Source: AP-15 sp963703855
Lineage (GTDB): Bacteria > Pseudomonadota > Alphaproteobacteria > ATCC43930 > CGMCC-115725
Length of the DNA stretch: 64,000 nucleotides
Direction: 5' to 3'
Assembly: GCA_963703855.1 (NCBI GenBank)
Contig: CAVPFW010000005.1
Span: 157,186-221,185, forward strand
The stretch's first letter is position 1, and every line of letters begins with the position of its first letter. Below, one piece after another: positions 17,295-28,472 of this stretch. A model generated the notes under the pieces. The model was not told the DNA's origin and did not search any database. It saw only the letters and a program-made list of their open reading frames with translations. The position numbers were made by a program, and so were the translations under genes.

Positions 17295-18710
17295 ATGACC
17301 GCAGCCGAAGCCGCACCCGGCGCCGCGCACAGCGTTCCTGCGATCCAGGCGCTGGGACGCAAGCTCGACAGCATCCCGTTCAGCGCCTACCACGTCGGAT
17401 TGATCCTGGTGCTCGGGCTCGTCGGCTTTGTCGAGGGCTACGACCTGGCGCTGGGCGGCTCGCTGATCGTGCTCGCCAAGGCGCCGCTCCATCTTACTGG
17501 CGCCGACATCCGATGGCTCGTTTTAGGGCCCACTCTTCTGGTCGCTCTCGCAGGCCTTACCGCTGCTCTCCTCTCCGACCGCTTGAGCCGCAAGACGATC
17601 ATGCAGATCGGGGTCATCGTCAGCACGTTCTTTACCTTGTTGATCCCGCTGGCGCAAACGGCCGAGCAGCTGATCGTTCTCCGCTTGCTCACCGGCATCG
17701 GATTGGGTTTTGCCATATCGGCGCCGTTCCCGATCGCCGCCGAGCTGATGCCGGCGCAGCACCGTCGCACTTACGGCGCGATCTACGAGGTCATGCTGGC
17801 CAGCGCCTTTACCTTGCTGCCGTTCATCGGCTTTGTCCTCGCCGGCAACGTGCATGGCTTCCGGTTAATTGCATTGCCGGGCGGCCTGGCGCTGTTCGTC
17901 GTCCCGGTGCTGTTGCATTTCGCCCTTCCGGGCAGTCCGCGCTGGCTGTTGCGACGGGGGCGGGCGCAGGCGGCAGTGGACGACGTGAACAATATCATCA
18001 GGCGAGCCGGCAGCCGCGTGCCGCCACTGACCCTCGCCGAGCTCGGGCCGAAACTGCAGGTGACACGCGAGGAGCTGCCGCCATTCTCGGCGCTGTTCCG
18101 CCGCGGCCAGCTGCGCTGGACCACCGTCGGCATCCTGTGCTCGATTGCCGCAGGCACCTGCTACTACGCCAGCGCCATACTGGTGCCGAAGGCGCTGGTC
18201 GATCAGGGTGCGGCCGTGGCACTGAGCTTTGGGTTGAGCTCCTTGCTGTTCATGGCGAGCATTCCAGGCAAGTTCTTCACCGGATACATCATGGAGGTGA
18301 TTGGGCGACGCTGGGCGATCGCTTACGCGCTCGGCGGCGCCATACCCGGCCTCGCGCTGATGGCGTTGGCGCATCGGGCGGGATCGGCGGCGACGGTGGT
18401 GATGAGCGCCGGAGCGCTGATCACCGGTTTCACCGTATTGTCGTCCTTCCCGGCGGTGCGGGTGTACCTGTCCGAGCAGTTCCCGACGGCGTTGCGCGGG
18501 CGCGGCCACTTTTTCGGCGAGTCGTTCGGGCGGCTCTTCGCCGGCGTGGCGATGCCCGCCTTTCTCGAAGCGCACACCGCCTCGCCCACGGTGTTTTTCG
18601 GCACGTTGCTGGTGGTGGTGGCGATCGGCGCCTGCGTGCCGGTGCTGTTCGGCAAGGAAACCGTCGGCCAGCTCGAAACCTTCAACGAGGCCGCCGGCGA
18701 GCTCGCCTGA
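17295..18710 (+). CDS. MFS transporter, tandem copy 1
   Basis: 471-residue major facilitator with about 12 membrane spans. LVGFVEGYDLALGGSL in the first span resembles the aromatic acid/H+ and sugar symporter families; the loop 2-3 motif is SDRLSRKTIM and the central motif is PESPRW-like (LPGSPRWLLRRG), typical of sugar/metabolite:H+ symporters. PFPIAAELMPAQHRRTYGA is characteristic of the acidic-substrate subgroup. A close paralogue follows at 18897. Substrate cannot be stated; organic acids or sugars are likely. Confidence 0.88.
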   Translation: MTAAEAAPGAAHSVPAIQALGRKLDSIPFSAYHVGLILVLGLVGFVEGYDLALGGSLIVLAKAPLHLTGADIRWLVLGPTLLVALAGLTAALLSDRLSRKTIMQIGVIVSTFFTLLIPLAQTAEQLIVLRLLTGIGLGFAISAPFPIAAELMPAQHRRTYGAIYEVMLASAFTLLPFIGFVLAGNVHGFRLIALPGGLALFVVPVLLHFALPGSPRWLLRRGRAQAAVDDVNNIIRRAGSRVPPLTLAELGPKLQVTREELPPFSALFRRGQLRWTTVGILCSIAAGTCYYASAILVPKALVDQGAAVALSFGLSSLLFMASIPGKFFTGYIMEVIGRRWAIAYALGGAIPGLALMALAHRAGSAATVVMSAGALITGFTVLSSFPAVRVYLSEQFPTALRGRGHFFGESFGRLFAGVAMPAFLEAHTASPTVFFGTLLVVVAIGACVPVLFGKETVGQLETFNEAAGELA

Positions 18711-18896
18711 CGCGGCGCCGGGACGAAACCGAGGGCGCTCCCGGCATCGGGGCGCCTGACCGAGAAGACGAGCGGAAAAGCCCGCCAGAGAATCTGAACT
18801 TGGTTGGCGACACGTCAACCCGGCGGCTCTTGCTAAGGCCGCCGGCCTCGCTCTTTCGTGTCTTCGCGCCGGGTCGGATCAATCGGGGAGAACGCC

Positions 18897-20309
18897 ATGA
18901 CAGCAACCCCTCGCAGCGGCATCTCGGCAATTCCCGCCAGCCATGTGCTCGGCGCCAAGCTCGACAGCATCCCGTTCAGCCCGTACCACCTGTTGATCAT
19001 TTTGGTGCTCGGCCTCGTCGCTCTGGTCGACGGCTACGATTTGGCGATGACCGGCTCGCTGCTCGTGCTCGCCAAGGAGCCGCTGCACATCACCGCGAGC
19101 GAGATTCGCCTGCTCGCGGTCGCGTCCGGATTGACCTTGTGCGTCGGGGGGTTCACGGCCGCGGCGATATCCGACCACTGGAGCCGCCGGACGATCATGC
19201 TGATCGGGGTGGCCGCCACCAACTTTTTCACCTTGCTGATCCCATTGGTGCAGAGCGGCGAGCAGCTGATCGCGATCCGTCTGCTTACCGGTCTTGCCGG
19301 AGGCTTTGCGGTTTCGGCGCCGTTCCCGATCGCCGCCGAGCTGATGCCGGCGCAGCACCGGCGAACCTATGGCGCGATCTACGAGATCATGCTGGCGAGC
19401 TCGTTCACGTTGCTGCCGTTGGTCGGCTTCATGCTCGCCGGCAACCCGAACGGCTTCCGGCTAATCGCTCTGCCGGCCGCGCTCGGGCTGTTTGTCGTGC
19501 CGGTGCTGATTTATCTGCTGATCCCGGAAAGTCCGCGCTGGCACCTGCGCCGGGGCAGCCCCCAGGCGGCGGTCGACATCGTCAACCGGATCATCGGCCG
19601 CTGCGGCAATCGGGTGACGCCGCTGACCATCGCCGCGCTCGGGACCAACCTCGCGTCGGCACGCGAACAGCTGCCGCCGTTCACCGCGCTGTTCGCCCGG
19701 GGCCAGCTGCGCTGGACCGTGGTCGGCATTCTGTGCCTGGTCTGCGCGCAGGTCTCCTACTTCGCCATCTCGATCCTGCTGCCGAAGGCGTTGGTCGACC
19801 AGGGCGCCGCGGTCAGCTTGAGCTTTGGGCTGAGCTCGCTGGTGTTCCTGGCCAGCATCCCGGGCAAGGGCTTCACCGGGTTCATCATGGAGGTCATCGG
19901 GCGGCGGTGGACGATCACCTATTGCCTGGCCGGGTCGCTTCCCGGCCTGCTGCTGATGGCGGCGGCACACGCCACGGGGCATTACGCGACCCCGGTGTTC
20001 GTCGCCGGAGCGCTGATCACCGGCTTCACCGTGCTGTCGACCTTCCCGGCGGTGCGGGTCTATCTGTCCGAGCAGTTCCCGACGGCATTGCGCGGGCGCG
20101 GCCAATATTTCGGCGAGGCGAGCGGCCGGATCTTCGCCGGCGTGCTGGCGCCCTACCTGTTGGTGCCGTACACCGGCTCGCCGACGATATTCTTCGGCGC
20201 CTTGGTGGTCGTGGCCTCGATCGGCGCCTTCGTGCCGGTGCTGTTCGGCAAGGAAACCGTCGGCCAGCTCGAAACCGTCAGCGAGGCGGCAGCGCCCGAG
20301 CTGGCCTGA
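18897..20309 (+). CDS. MFS transporter, tandem copy 2
   Basis: 470-residue paralogue of the preceding gene with the same motifs (LVDGYDLAMTGSLL, PFPIAAELMPAQHRRTYGA, LIPESPRWHLRRG and the shared ending GKETVGQLET). Start ATG 18897 has GGGGAG upstream; the frame extends to 18858 but without support. It is 186 bp after copy 1, on the same strand. By eye, about two thirds of residues match, so the duplication is not recent. Confidence 0.88.
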   Translation: MTATPRSGISAIPASHVLGAKLDSIPFSPYHLLIILVLGLVALVDGYDLAMTGSLLVLAKEPLHITASEIRLLAVASGLTLCVGGFTAAAISDHWSRRTIMLIGVAATNFFTLLIPLVQSGEQLIAIRLLTGLAGGFAVSAPFPIAAELMPAQHRRTYGAIYEIMLASSFTLLPLVGFMLAGNPNGFRLIALPAALGLFVVPVLIYLLIPESPRWHLRRGSPQAAVDIVNRIIGRCGNRVTPLTIAALGTNLASAREQLPPFTALFARGQLRWTVVGILCLVCAQVSYFAISILLPKALVDQGAAVSLSFGLSSLVFLASIPGKGFTGFIMEVIGRRWTITYCLAGSLPGLLLMAAAHATGHYATPVFVAGALITGFTVLSTFPAVRVYLSEQFPTALRGRGQYFGEASGRIFAGVLAPYLLVPYTGSPTIFFGALVVVASIGAFVPVLFGKETVGQLETVSEAAAPELA

Positions 20310-20370
20310 CGGGTGCCGGCGGCGACCGCCCGTGAATTACCTCGGGCAGAACCCCGCCGCACCTCTTCTG

Positions 20371-20431
20371 GTCACCCCGGCGCCGGCCAGGGCCCATGGC
20401 CGACATTGGTCCCGGCCGGCGCCGGGATGAC
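20371..20431. repeat. Intergenic palindromic repeat, family B copy 1
   Basis: GTCACCCCGGCGCCGGCC at 20371-20388 is mirrored by GGCCGGCGCCGGGATGAC at 20414-20431. The reverse complement matches the unit at 39081-39142 closely, including the central GTCGGCCATGGGC. It lies between two convergent genes, where a bidirectional terminator would be useful. Confidence 0.75.
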
Positions 20432-20535
20432 GAATATAGAGATCGCGAATGGCGGAATACTTCTGAGAGAAACGTTGGCTGAGAGAAACGTTGGCGAACC
20501 GCCCGCATGCGGCCGAACTGCAATACTCGCGAGCG

Positions 20536-22239
<1,704 letters not shown>

Positions 22240-22241
22240 GG

Positions 22242-23495
22242 TCAGACCGGACGGACGAGGGCGTGGCGCTTGCGGCCGGCGCTGAGCTTTACCATGCCGC
22301 GCGCGTCGAGATCGGCGAGGCGGACGATGCGGGTCTCGTCGGCGACGACCGTGTCGTTGATGCGCGCGCCGCCGCCGCGGATCAGGCGCCGCGCCTCGCT
22401 GTTGGAGGCGGAGAGCCCGGCGCGGCTGAACAATTCGACGGCGGCGACCCCGCGTTCGAATTGGTCGCGCGGCACCGCGGTCTGCGGCAAGTCATCGCCG
22501 CTGCCGCCCTCTTCGAAGACGTCGCGCGCCGTCTGCGCCGCCGCCTCCGCCGCCGCGCGGCCGTGACACAGCGCGGTCGCCTCGGAGGCGAGGATCTTTT
22601 TCGCCTCGTTGATGTCGCTGCCGGCGAGGGCTTCGAGGCGGGCGAGCTCGTCGAGCGGCAATTCGGTGAACAGGCGCAGGAAGCGGCCGACATCGGCGTC
22701 CTCGGTGTTGCGCCAGAACTGCCAGTATTCATAGGGCGACAGCCGCTCGGCATTGAGCCATACCGCCCCCTGCGCGGTCTTGCCCATCTTGTCGCCGGAT
22801 GCCGTGGTCAGCAGCGGCGTCGTCAGCCCGTAGAGGGTGCGCCCATCCATGCGCCGGCCCAATTCGACCCCGCCGACGATGTTGCCCCATTGGTCGGAGC
22901 CGCCGATCTGCACCTCGCAGCCGAAGCGCCGCGCCAGCTCGACAAAATCGTAGGCCTGCAGGATCGGGTAGTTGAATTCGAGAAAGGAGAGCGGCTGCTC
23001 GCGCTCGAGCCGCAGGCGCACGCTGTCCTGGGTCAGCATGCGGTTGACCGAGAAATGGCGCCCGACATCGCGCAACAGCGGGATGTAGCGCAATTCGTCG
23101 AGCCAATCGGCGTTGTTGACCATCACCGCGTCGCCCGGGCCGTCGCCGAAATCGATGAATTTGGCGAACACCTTGCGGATGCCGGCCATGTTGCGGGCGA
23201 TCTCGGCGTCGTCGAGCAACGGCCGCGCCGCATCCCGGAACGACGGGTCGCCGATCCGCGTCGTGCCGCCGCCCATCAGCACGATCGGCTTGTGCGCACT
23301 GCGCTGCCACAGCCGCAACAGCATGATCGACACCAGGCTGCCGACATGCAGACTGTCGGCGGTGCAGTCGTAGCCGACATAGGCGGTGACAGGGCCGGCA
23401 TCGAGGCGCGCGTCGAGCGCGTCCAAATCGGTGCATTGGTGGACGAAGCCGCGTTCGAGCGCGGCAGCGAGAAATGCGGAGCGCGGGGTCGACAT
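22242..23495 (-). CDS. tyrS: Tyrosyl-tRNA synthetase
   Basis: 417-residue TyrRS, bacterial length. Class I motifs: SLHVGSL (HIGH-like) at 48-54 and KMGKT (KMSKS) at 237-241; GGSDQWGN is the tyrosine/adenylate binding segment. A C-terminal S4-like domain (SNSEARRLIRGGGARINDT) binds tRNA. Start ATG 23495 matches known proteins; the longer frame overlaps anmK. Divergent from anmK, a recurring arrangement in alphaproteobacteria. Confidence 0.96.
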   Translation of the reverse strand: MSTPRSAFLAAALERGFVHQCTDLDALDARLDAGPVTAYVGYDCTADSLHVGSLVSIMLLRLWQRSAHKPIVLMGGGTTRIGDPSFRDAARPLLDDAEIARNMAGIRKVFAKFIDFGDGPGDAVMVNNADWLDELRYIPLLRDVGRHFSVNRMLTQDSVRLRLEREQPLSFLEFNYPILQAYDFVELARRFGCEVQIGGSDQWGNIVGGVELGRRMDGRTLYGLTTPLLTTASGDKMGKTAQGAVWLNAERLSPYEYWQFWRNTEDADVGRFLRLFTELPLDELARLEALAGSDINEAKKILASEATALCHGRAAAEAAAQTARDVFEEGGSGDDLPQTAVPRDQFERGVAAVELFSRAGLSASNSEARRLIRGGGARINDTVVADETRIVRLADLDARGMVKLSAGRKRHALVRPV

Positions 23496-23534
23496 GGTGC
23501 CGTCATCTAGCACAAGCGGGGGGGCCGGGACAAC

Positions 23535-24598
23535 ATGCTCTGCCCTGCGGCGCTCGGGCTGATGAGCGGCACCTCGCTCGACGGCATCGATGTCGCGATG
23601 ATCGAGACGGACGGCGGCGCACGCGTGGTCCCCGGCCCGTCGCTGACGATCCCCTATCCGGAAGGGTTTCGCGAGAGGCTGCGTGGGGTTCTCGGCGGCG
23701 TCGGCCCGGTGGCCGAGGTCGAAGCCGCGCTGACCCGGCTCCACGCCGAGGCGGTCGAGCATTTCTCGCGCGCTATCCGGGGATCGCGGCCGACATCATC
23801 GGACTGCACGGGCACACGATCCTGCATCGCCCGGCCGAGCGCCGCACCTGGCAACTGGGCGACGGCGCGGTCTTGGCGCGGCGGCTCGGGATCGACGTGG
23901 TCGCCGATTTCCGCTCGGCCGATGTCGCGGCCGGCGGCGAGGGTGCGCCGCTGGCGCCGCTCTACCACGCCGCACTGGCCGCGTCACTGCCAAAACCGAT
24001 CGCCATCCTCAATCTCGGCGGGGTCGGGAACGTGACCTGGATCGGCGAGGCCGGAGAGATCCTCGCCTTCGACACCGGCCCCGGCAACGCGCTGATCGAC
24101 GACTGGGTGCGCCGGCACACCGGGGCCGCGGCGGATGTCGACGGCGCGCTCGCCCGCGCCGGCCGCGCATCCGCGGCACATGTCGCGCGGTTTCTGCAGC
24201 ATCCGTATTTCACACGGCTGCCGCCAAAATCGCTCGATCGCGACGACTTCCCCGATGCTTTGCCCGACGGTCTGTCGCTCGAGGACGGCGCCGCCACCTT
24301 GACCGAGATGACGGCCGCTGCGGTCGCAACCGGATGCCGCCATTTCCCGGTGCCGGCGCGCGAGTGGCTGGTGTGCGGCGGGGGCCGGCACAACCCGGCC
24401 TTGATGGCGGCGCTCGCCCGCCGCCTTGGCATGCCCGTGCGCCCGGTCGAAGCGGTCGGCTGGAACGGCGACGCGCTCGAGGCGCAGGCCTTCGCCTATC
24501 TCGCGGTTCGCTCGGCGGCCGGGCTGCCGCTCAGCCTGCCGTCGACCACCGGGGTGCCGCGGCCGATGCCCGGCGGCCGGCTGTTCCGCGCCCGCTGA
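23535..24598 (+). pseudogene. anmK: Anhydro-N-acetylmuramic acid kinase, one-base deletion
   Basis: AnmK phosphorylates anhydro-MurNAc in cell-wall recycling. The first 76 residues (LGLMSGTSLDGIDVAMIETD and on) read in one frame from ATG 23535, then the match continues in another (IAADIIGLHGHTILHRP, NLGGVGNVTWIG, FDTGPGNALIDDW, CGGGRHNPALM) to TGA at 24598. The span is 1064 nt, two more than a multiple of three, so one base is missing; the shift is in the run around 23763-23767 (TTC CTC to TTCTC). Everything else is intact. A sequencing error is a real alternative. Confidence 0.85.
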
Positions 24599-25216
24599 GG
24601 TACTGGAGGAGGTTCTCGCGTGAGAATCAGATATTCATGGTTCGTTCTTGAGCTATTGCGCCATTTGCGTGTCCAAGAGGCGGTTGCTCTCCGATCGCGG
24701 GGTTACTCGATGACTTCGCCGTTGGCGGCGCGCGAGGCGGCGGCCAACCGCCCTCGTCGGCGCTCATTCGAACCGGTGATGACCTTCACCGGAGAAGGAT
24801 TGGCCCTCGGCGGCACCATTCTAGCCCCGCTGCGCGATGGCCGGGATTGGGGCGCCGGAGATTGCGATCGACGGCGCCGAGGAGCGCCTCCTGGCGCTCC
24901 TTGCGGTTGCCTACGGGAAAACAGCCCTACCCGGCATTCTTGGCAATGTCCGCCGGGCCGCACGGTTCTGGTCGGGCTGAACTGGCGGGGCGACGACACC
25001 CTTGACCTGCAGCGCTCGATTTTGGCTGCGACGCGCAGACGAATGAGCCGGTGACCGCCGTTGGCCCGATCCACATCGTCTATCATCGGGGCGACCCCGG
25101 TCACGTGCCAAGGATCGGCTACGAAACCCTTCCGCCGCCGCAACCTGCCACTCTAACCCTGCCGGTAACCGGCGATGGACACCGCCCGGCCCGCCACGCG
25201 GGCGGGCGGCGCGCGG
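24599..25216. other. Intergenic region with no confident gene
   Basis: About 618 bases between anmK and the LLM gene. A frame from 24838 reads IDGAEERLLALLAVAYGKTA then VRRAARFWSG before a stop, and a second frame continues NWRGDDTLDL, which faintly recalls DUF7673-type proteins. No complete gene can be assembled and I do not annotate one. No RNA gene or repeat seen. Confidence 0.45.
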
Positions 25217-26407
25217 TTACTGGGCCGGCACCAGCTCCGGCGTCTTGGCCTGGGCGAAGGCCGGCATGACCTCCTTGCCGAAGCGCTCGAGCTGTTCGAG
25301 CGCCACCGCCTTGGGCACCCCGACGCTGAGGCTGACCGAGACCCGGTCGAGGCCGGGATAGCGCTTTTCCAGGGCTTTGAGGTGCCCGATGATCTGCTCC
25401 GGCGAGCCGCACAACACCCCGCCGGCGGCGATCGCGTCCTCGATCCGCGGCAGCTTCGCTTGGGGCGCGCGCTTGGGATCGCGCATGATCACGATCTGCT
25501 CGTCGCTCAAAGCCCGCACCAGCCGCAATTCGCCAAACATCTTCATGTTTTCTTCATAGTATTTGCCGGCCTCGCGGATCCCTTGCTCCCGATTGTCGGC
25601 GATATAAAAGTGAAAGCCGAAACAGAGCCGCTCGCCCAATTCGAGGTGCTTGCCGATGCGGGCGTGCGCCTCCTGCCACGCCATCACCACCCGGTGCATC
25701 GCCCCGCCCTCGGCCGAGCCGCCGCCGATCAGGCCCTGGATGCCGTGCTTGGCCATGAAATCGAGCGCCCGCTCGGTGCCGCCTTGAATGGGCTGCCAGC
25801 ATTCGACCGGCAGACGCAACGGTCGCGGCACGACGGTCAATTCCTCGAGGGTATAGCCGCGATAAGGCACCTGCGGCGGCAGGGTGTAGTGCTTGCCCTG
25901 GTGCGCGAAGGATTCGTTGTTGAACGCCTTGAAGATGATGTCGACCTGCTCTTCGAACAATTCGCGGTTGGCCGGCTGGTCGAGCAACGGCGAGCCGAAG
26001 GTCTCGACCTCGCGGGTGTGGTAGCCGCGCCCGACGCCGAAGGTGATGCGTCCGCCGCTGAGGATGTCGGCCGTGGCGTAATCCTCGGCCAGCCGCAGCG
26101 GATGCCACATCGGGCAGATGTTGAAGCCGCAGCCGATCCGTATGCGCCGGGTGACATGCGCCAGATGCAATGCCATCATCAGCACGTTGGGGATGCACTC
26201 GTAGCCTTCGTGCTGAAAATGATGCTCGGCCATCCAGAAGGTGTTGTAGCCCAGGCGGTCCATCAGCTGCGCCATCGCCTGCGCCTTGTCGAACACCGTG
26301 GCCAGGTGCTCGTTGGGATAGCGGCGGTCGTTCACCGGGATGCCTGCGTAGCCGACATTCTCGATATCGACGTGCCCGGCGAACAGACTGTCGAACTTGG
26401 TAATCAT
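25217..26407 (-). CDS. LLM-class flavin-dependent oxidoreductase
   Basis: 396-residue luciferase-like monooxygenase. Motifs: TFWMAEHHFQHEGYECIPN, RIRIGCGFNICPMWHPLRLA, ILSGGRITFGVGRGYHTREVE and SPEQIIGHL near the end. Start ATG 26407 has GGAGG 9 bases upstream. Stands alone on its strand. Reaction is a flavin-dependent oxidation of an unidentified substrate. Confidence 0.9.
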   Translation of the reverse strand: MITKFDSLFAGHVDIENVGYAGIPVNDRRYPNEHLATVFDKAQAMAQLMDRLGYNTFWMAEHHFQHEGYECIPNVLMMALHLAHVTRRIRIGCGFNICPMWHPLRLAEDYATADILSGGRITFGVGRGYHTREVETFGSPLLDQPANRELFEEQVDIIFKAFNNESFAHQGKHYTLPPQVPYRGYTLEELTVVPRPLRLPVECWQPIQGGTERALDFMAKHGIQGLIGGGSAEGGAMHRVVMAWQEAHARIGKHLELGERLCFGFHFYIADNREQGIREAGKYYEENMKMFGELRLVRALSDEQIVIMRDPKRAPQAKLPRIEDAIAAGGVLCGSPEQIIGHLKALEKRYPGLDRVSVSLSVGVPKAVALEQLERFGKEVMPAFAQAKTPELVPAQ

Positions 26408-26602
26408 GCCATGACCTCCACGGGGGAACCGCCGATCGATTCCCGACCGATTGTACGCCGTGGCTGCGGGCTGGCAACCGGGATCGCCGGTTCGACGGCA
26501 ATCCGCGCAGGCGGCCGTCGAGCATCGTTTTGGGCAATTTTACCGAGATCGGCGCCGTCGTCGTCGACAACGGGCGCTATCCTGATCGCGGCAACACCAC
26601 AG

Positions 26603-26923
26603 ATGCGCGGTGCGGCTCTGTCGGCGATTTTGTCGGCGCTGGTCTGCGTCGTCGCGTTCGCCGCCCCGGCCCTCGCCGACCAGGCGGGCGGCCGGATCAG
26701 CGCCGATCAGCCCGATGTCGGCCGGGTCGAGGCGCGCATCCAGAAATACGATCAGGCCCTAGGGGTGACCATTCAGCTCGTTCGTCCTCTAGGCGCGCAG
26801 ACAGAGTGCAACGGCGTCTGCTACCTGCCGAGCAGCACTCGGCCGATTTCATGGCGTTGCGCGCCGAAGGAGAGGTGCGATCTGCACTGTGCCGTCACTC
26901 CCCCGGTCGGCGGATGCGATTGA
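26603..26923 (+). CDS. Small cysteine-rich secreted protein, unknown
   Basis: 106 residues from ATG 26603. A clear signal peptide (ALSAILSALVCVVAFAAPALA) precedes an acidic stretch and a C-terminal cysteine cluster, CNGVCYLPSS...WRCAPKERCDLHC...PPVGGC, with six cysteines in about 35 residues that could form three disulfides. No family recognised. It is convergent with the DUF992 gene 28 bp away. Start and reality rest on the signal peptide and cysteine pattern only. Confidence 0.6.
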   Translation: MRGAALSAILSALVCVVAFAAPALADQAGGRISADQPDVGRVEARIQKYDQALGVTIQLVRPLGAQTECNGVCYLPSSTRPISWRCAPKERCDLHCAVTPPVGGCD

Positions 26924-26951
26924 GCCGGCGCCGGCGGGCGAACCTCCGGTT

Positions 26952-27440
26952 TCAGGGTTGGTAGGTCAGGGTTATCGCCCCGATCCCGGCCGCGACGTTG
27001 AGACCGGTATTGCCCTCGATGCTGACCGGCTGCAGCGCGATCGAGTTGCCCGACCCGCCGACCAGCACGTTCGCCCCGACCCCGACCCCGACCGTGGCGC
27101 TGCCGGTCGCGCCGACATAGCTGCCGGACAACGAGCCCGGCACCAGACGGGCAGTGGGCGCCACCACGGTCCAGACGATGACCGCGCTCGCGACATAGCC
27201 GATATCGACGCCGAACTTGGAGATCGACCCGGTATAATGCTCGGCAGCGCCGGGCCCCGGCGAATAGACGCAACTGAGCGCACGCGACGAGCCGAAGATG
27301 AAGCCGAAGCCGCTCGCCACGTTGCAGGTCAGCACCCCCGCCTGCACCCCGCTCGGTTGCGCCTGAGCCGGCGGCGACAGCGCCAGCGAGCCCGCCGCCA
27401 GACCAAGTGCGCCGATCGTCATCCCGAGTTTTCCGAGCAT
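26952..27440 (-). CDS. DUF992 family exported protein
   Basis: 162-residue DUF992 protein. A signal peptide ends near PPAQAQ (residue 28). Typical segments are GVLTCNVASGFGFIFGSSR, CVYSP and YTGSISKFGVDIGY, with the glycine-rich end VGVGVGANVLVGGSGNSIAL. Start ATG 27440 has AGGAG upstream. Function unknown; the family is restricted largely to alphaproteobacteria and is periplasmic. Confidence 0.9.
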   Translation of the reverse strand: MLGKLGMTIGALGLAAGSLALSPPAQAQPSGVQAGVLTCNVASGFGFIFGSSRALSCVYSPGPGAAEHYTGSISKFGVDIGYVASAVIVWTVVAPTARLVPGSLSGSYVGATGSATVGVGVGANVLVGGSGNSIALQPVSIEGNTGLNVAAGIGAITLTYQP

Positions 27441-27805
27441 TCCGTCAATCTCCTGCCTGGCAAACCGCGCCGATCGAGGGCACGATCCCTCAACGCGGTC
27501 GATATAGCTTGGTTCCGAACGCTTGAACCACACGTTTATTCCGATCTCGTCAATCTCGGGCGCGTCCTTCGATCATACGTTTCGCGCCTTCCGAGCGGCA
27601 TTTGCGGCGCGTCCGCCGCGATCGCCGGGAGCGGCGGAGCGGCGGGTTTCTGGTCACCGGGCATGGTCGATCGGCGGCGTGCACCTCCTCAACTCGGTCC
27701 CGGCTGCCGACGCAAATTAAGCACTCGCGTCTGGGTCGATTTTTTGGAACAATCAGGGTTCCGCGGTCTCGACCGGGCCGCGAACCAACTCGACAGGAAA
27801 CGGAC
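27441..27805. other. Divergent intergenic region
   Basis: 365 bases between the DUF992 gene and the cold-shock-domain gene. It must contain both promoters. I see no gene, RNA or repeat in it; open frames cross it without conservation. Confidence 0.55.
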
Positions 27806-28432
27806 TTGATCAGAGACAGGAATTTCCGTCAGCCGCGCCGCCGCGACTTCGACGATGATGGTTACGATCCGCATCTGCGGGACTTCGGCGGCGCGCCGCG
27901 CTTCACCCCACCGCGGTTCGACGCACCCTCCGGGCCGACGGTGCGCGCCGTCGTCAAATGGTTCAAGCCCGAGAGGGGGTTCGGGTTTGTCGAGCTGTCC
28001 GACGGCTCGGGCGACGCTTTCCTCCATGCGAGCGTCCTCGAGCGCAACGGGATCACGGCCGTCCAGCCGGGCGAAACCCTCGAGATCCGCGTGGCGCCGG
28101 GGCAGAAGGGACCGCAGGTCACCGAGGTCCTCAATGTCGACAGCAGCACGGCGACGCCGGCTTCGGCGCGGCGCTCGGCGTTCCCGGCGCCCGGCCGGCC
28201 GTCTTACGACGCCTCCGCGGCTTCGGTCGAGGAGACCGGCACGGTGAAGTGGTTCAACGCCCAGAAGGGTTTTGGCTTCATCGTCCGCGAGGGCGGCGGC
28301 AAGGACGCCTTTGTCCACGCCTCGGTGCTCGAGCGCTCCGGGATCGCCACCCTCAACGAAGGCCAGCGCGTGCTGGTCGACATCGCCGAAGGCCGCAAGG
28401 GGCCCGAGGCCGTCCGCGTGCGTCTCGCCTAG
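27806..28432 (+). CDS. Double cold-shock-domain protein
   Basis: 208-residue protein with two cold-shock domains: AVVKWFKPERGFGFVELSDG (about 50-70) and TGTVKWFNAQKGFGFIVREG (about 146-165), each followed by DAF-HASVLER. Both retain the RNP1-like (GFGF) and RNP2-like RNA-binding residues. The basic/acidic N-terminus is typical of the alphaproteobacterial two-domain form. Start TTG 27806 is chosen: AGGAAA lies 7 bases upstream and LIRDRNFR matches the family N-terminus. Probable RNA chaperone in stress or stationary phase. Confidence 0.88.
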   Translation: MIRDRNFRQPRRRDFDDDGYDPHLRDFGGAPRFTPPRFDAPSGPTVRAVVKWFKPERGFGFVELSDGSGDAFLHASVLERNGITAVQPGETLEIRVAPGQKGPQVTEVLNVDSSTATPASARRSAFPAPGRPSYDASAASVEETGTVKWFNAQKGFGFIVREGGGKDAFVHASVLERSGIATLNEGQRVLVDIAEGRKGPEAVRVRLA

Positions 28433-28472
28433 CGCGCGGCGCGGGCGCCGCCGCCGGGGTTGGGGGAAGCGG

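Noticed and set aside
17051..20335. Long 1094-residue plus-strand frame across both MFS genes
   Set aside because: Arg/Ala-rich shadow frame of the transporters with no conserved motifs.
24838..25100. Possible DUF7673-like remnant
   Set aside because: Only faint pattern resemblance across two frames; cannot be supported without a profile search.
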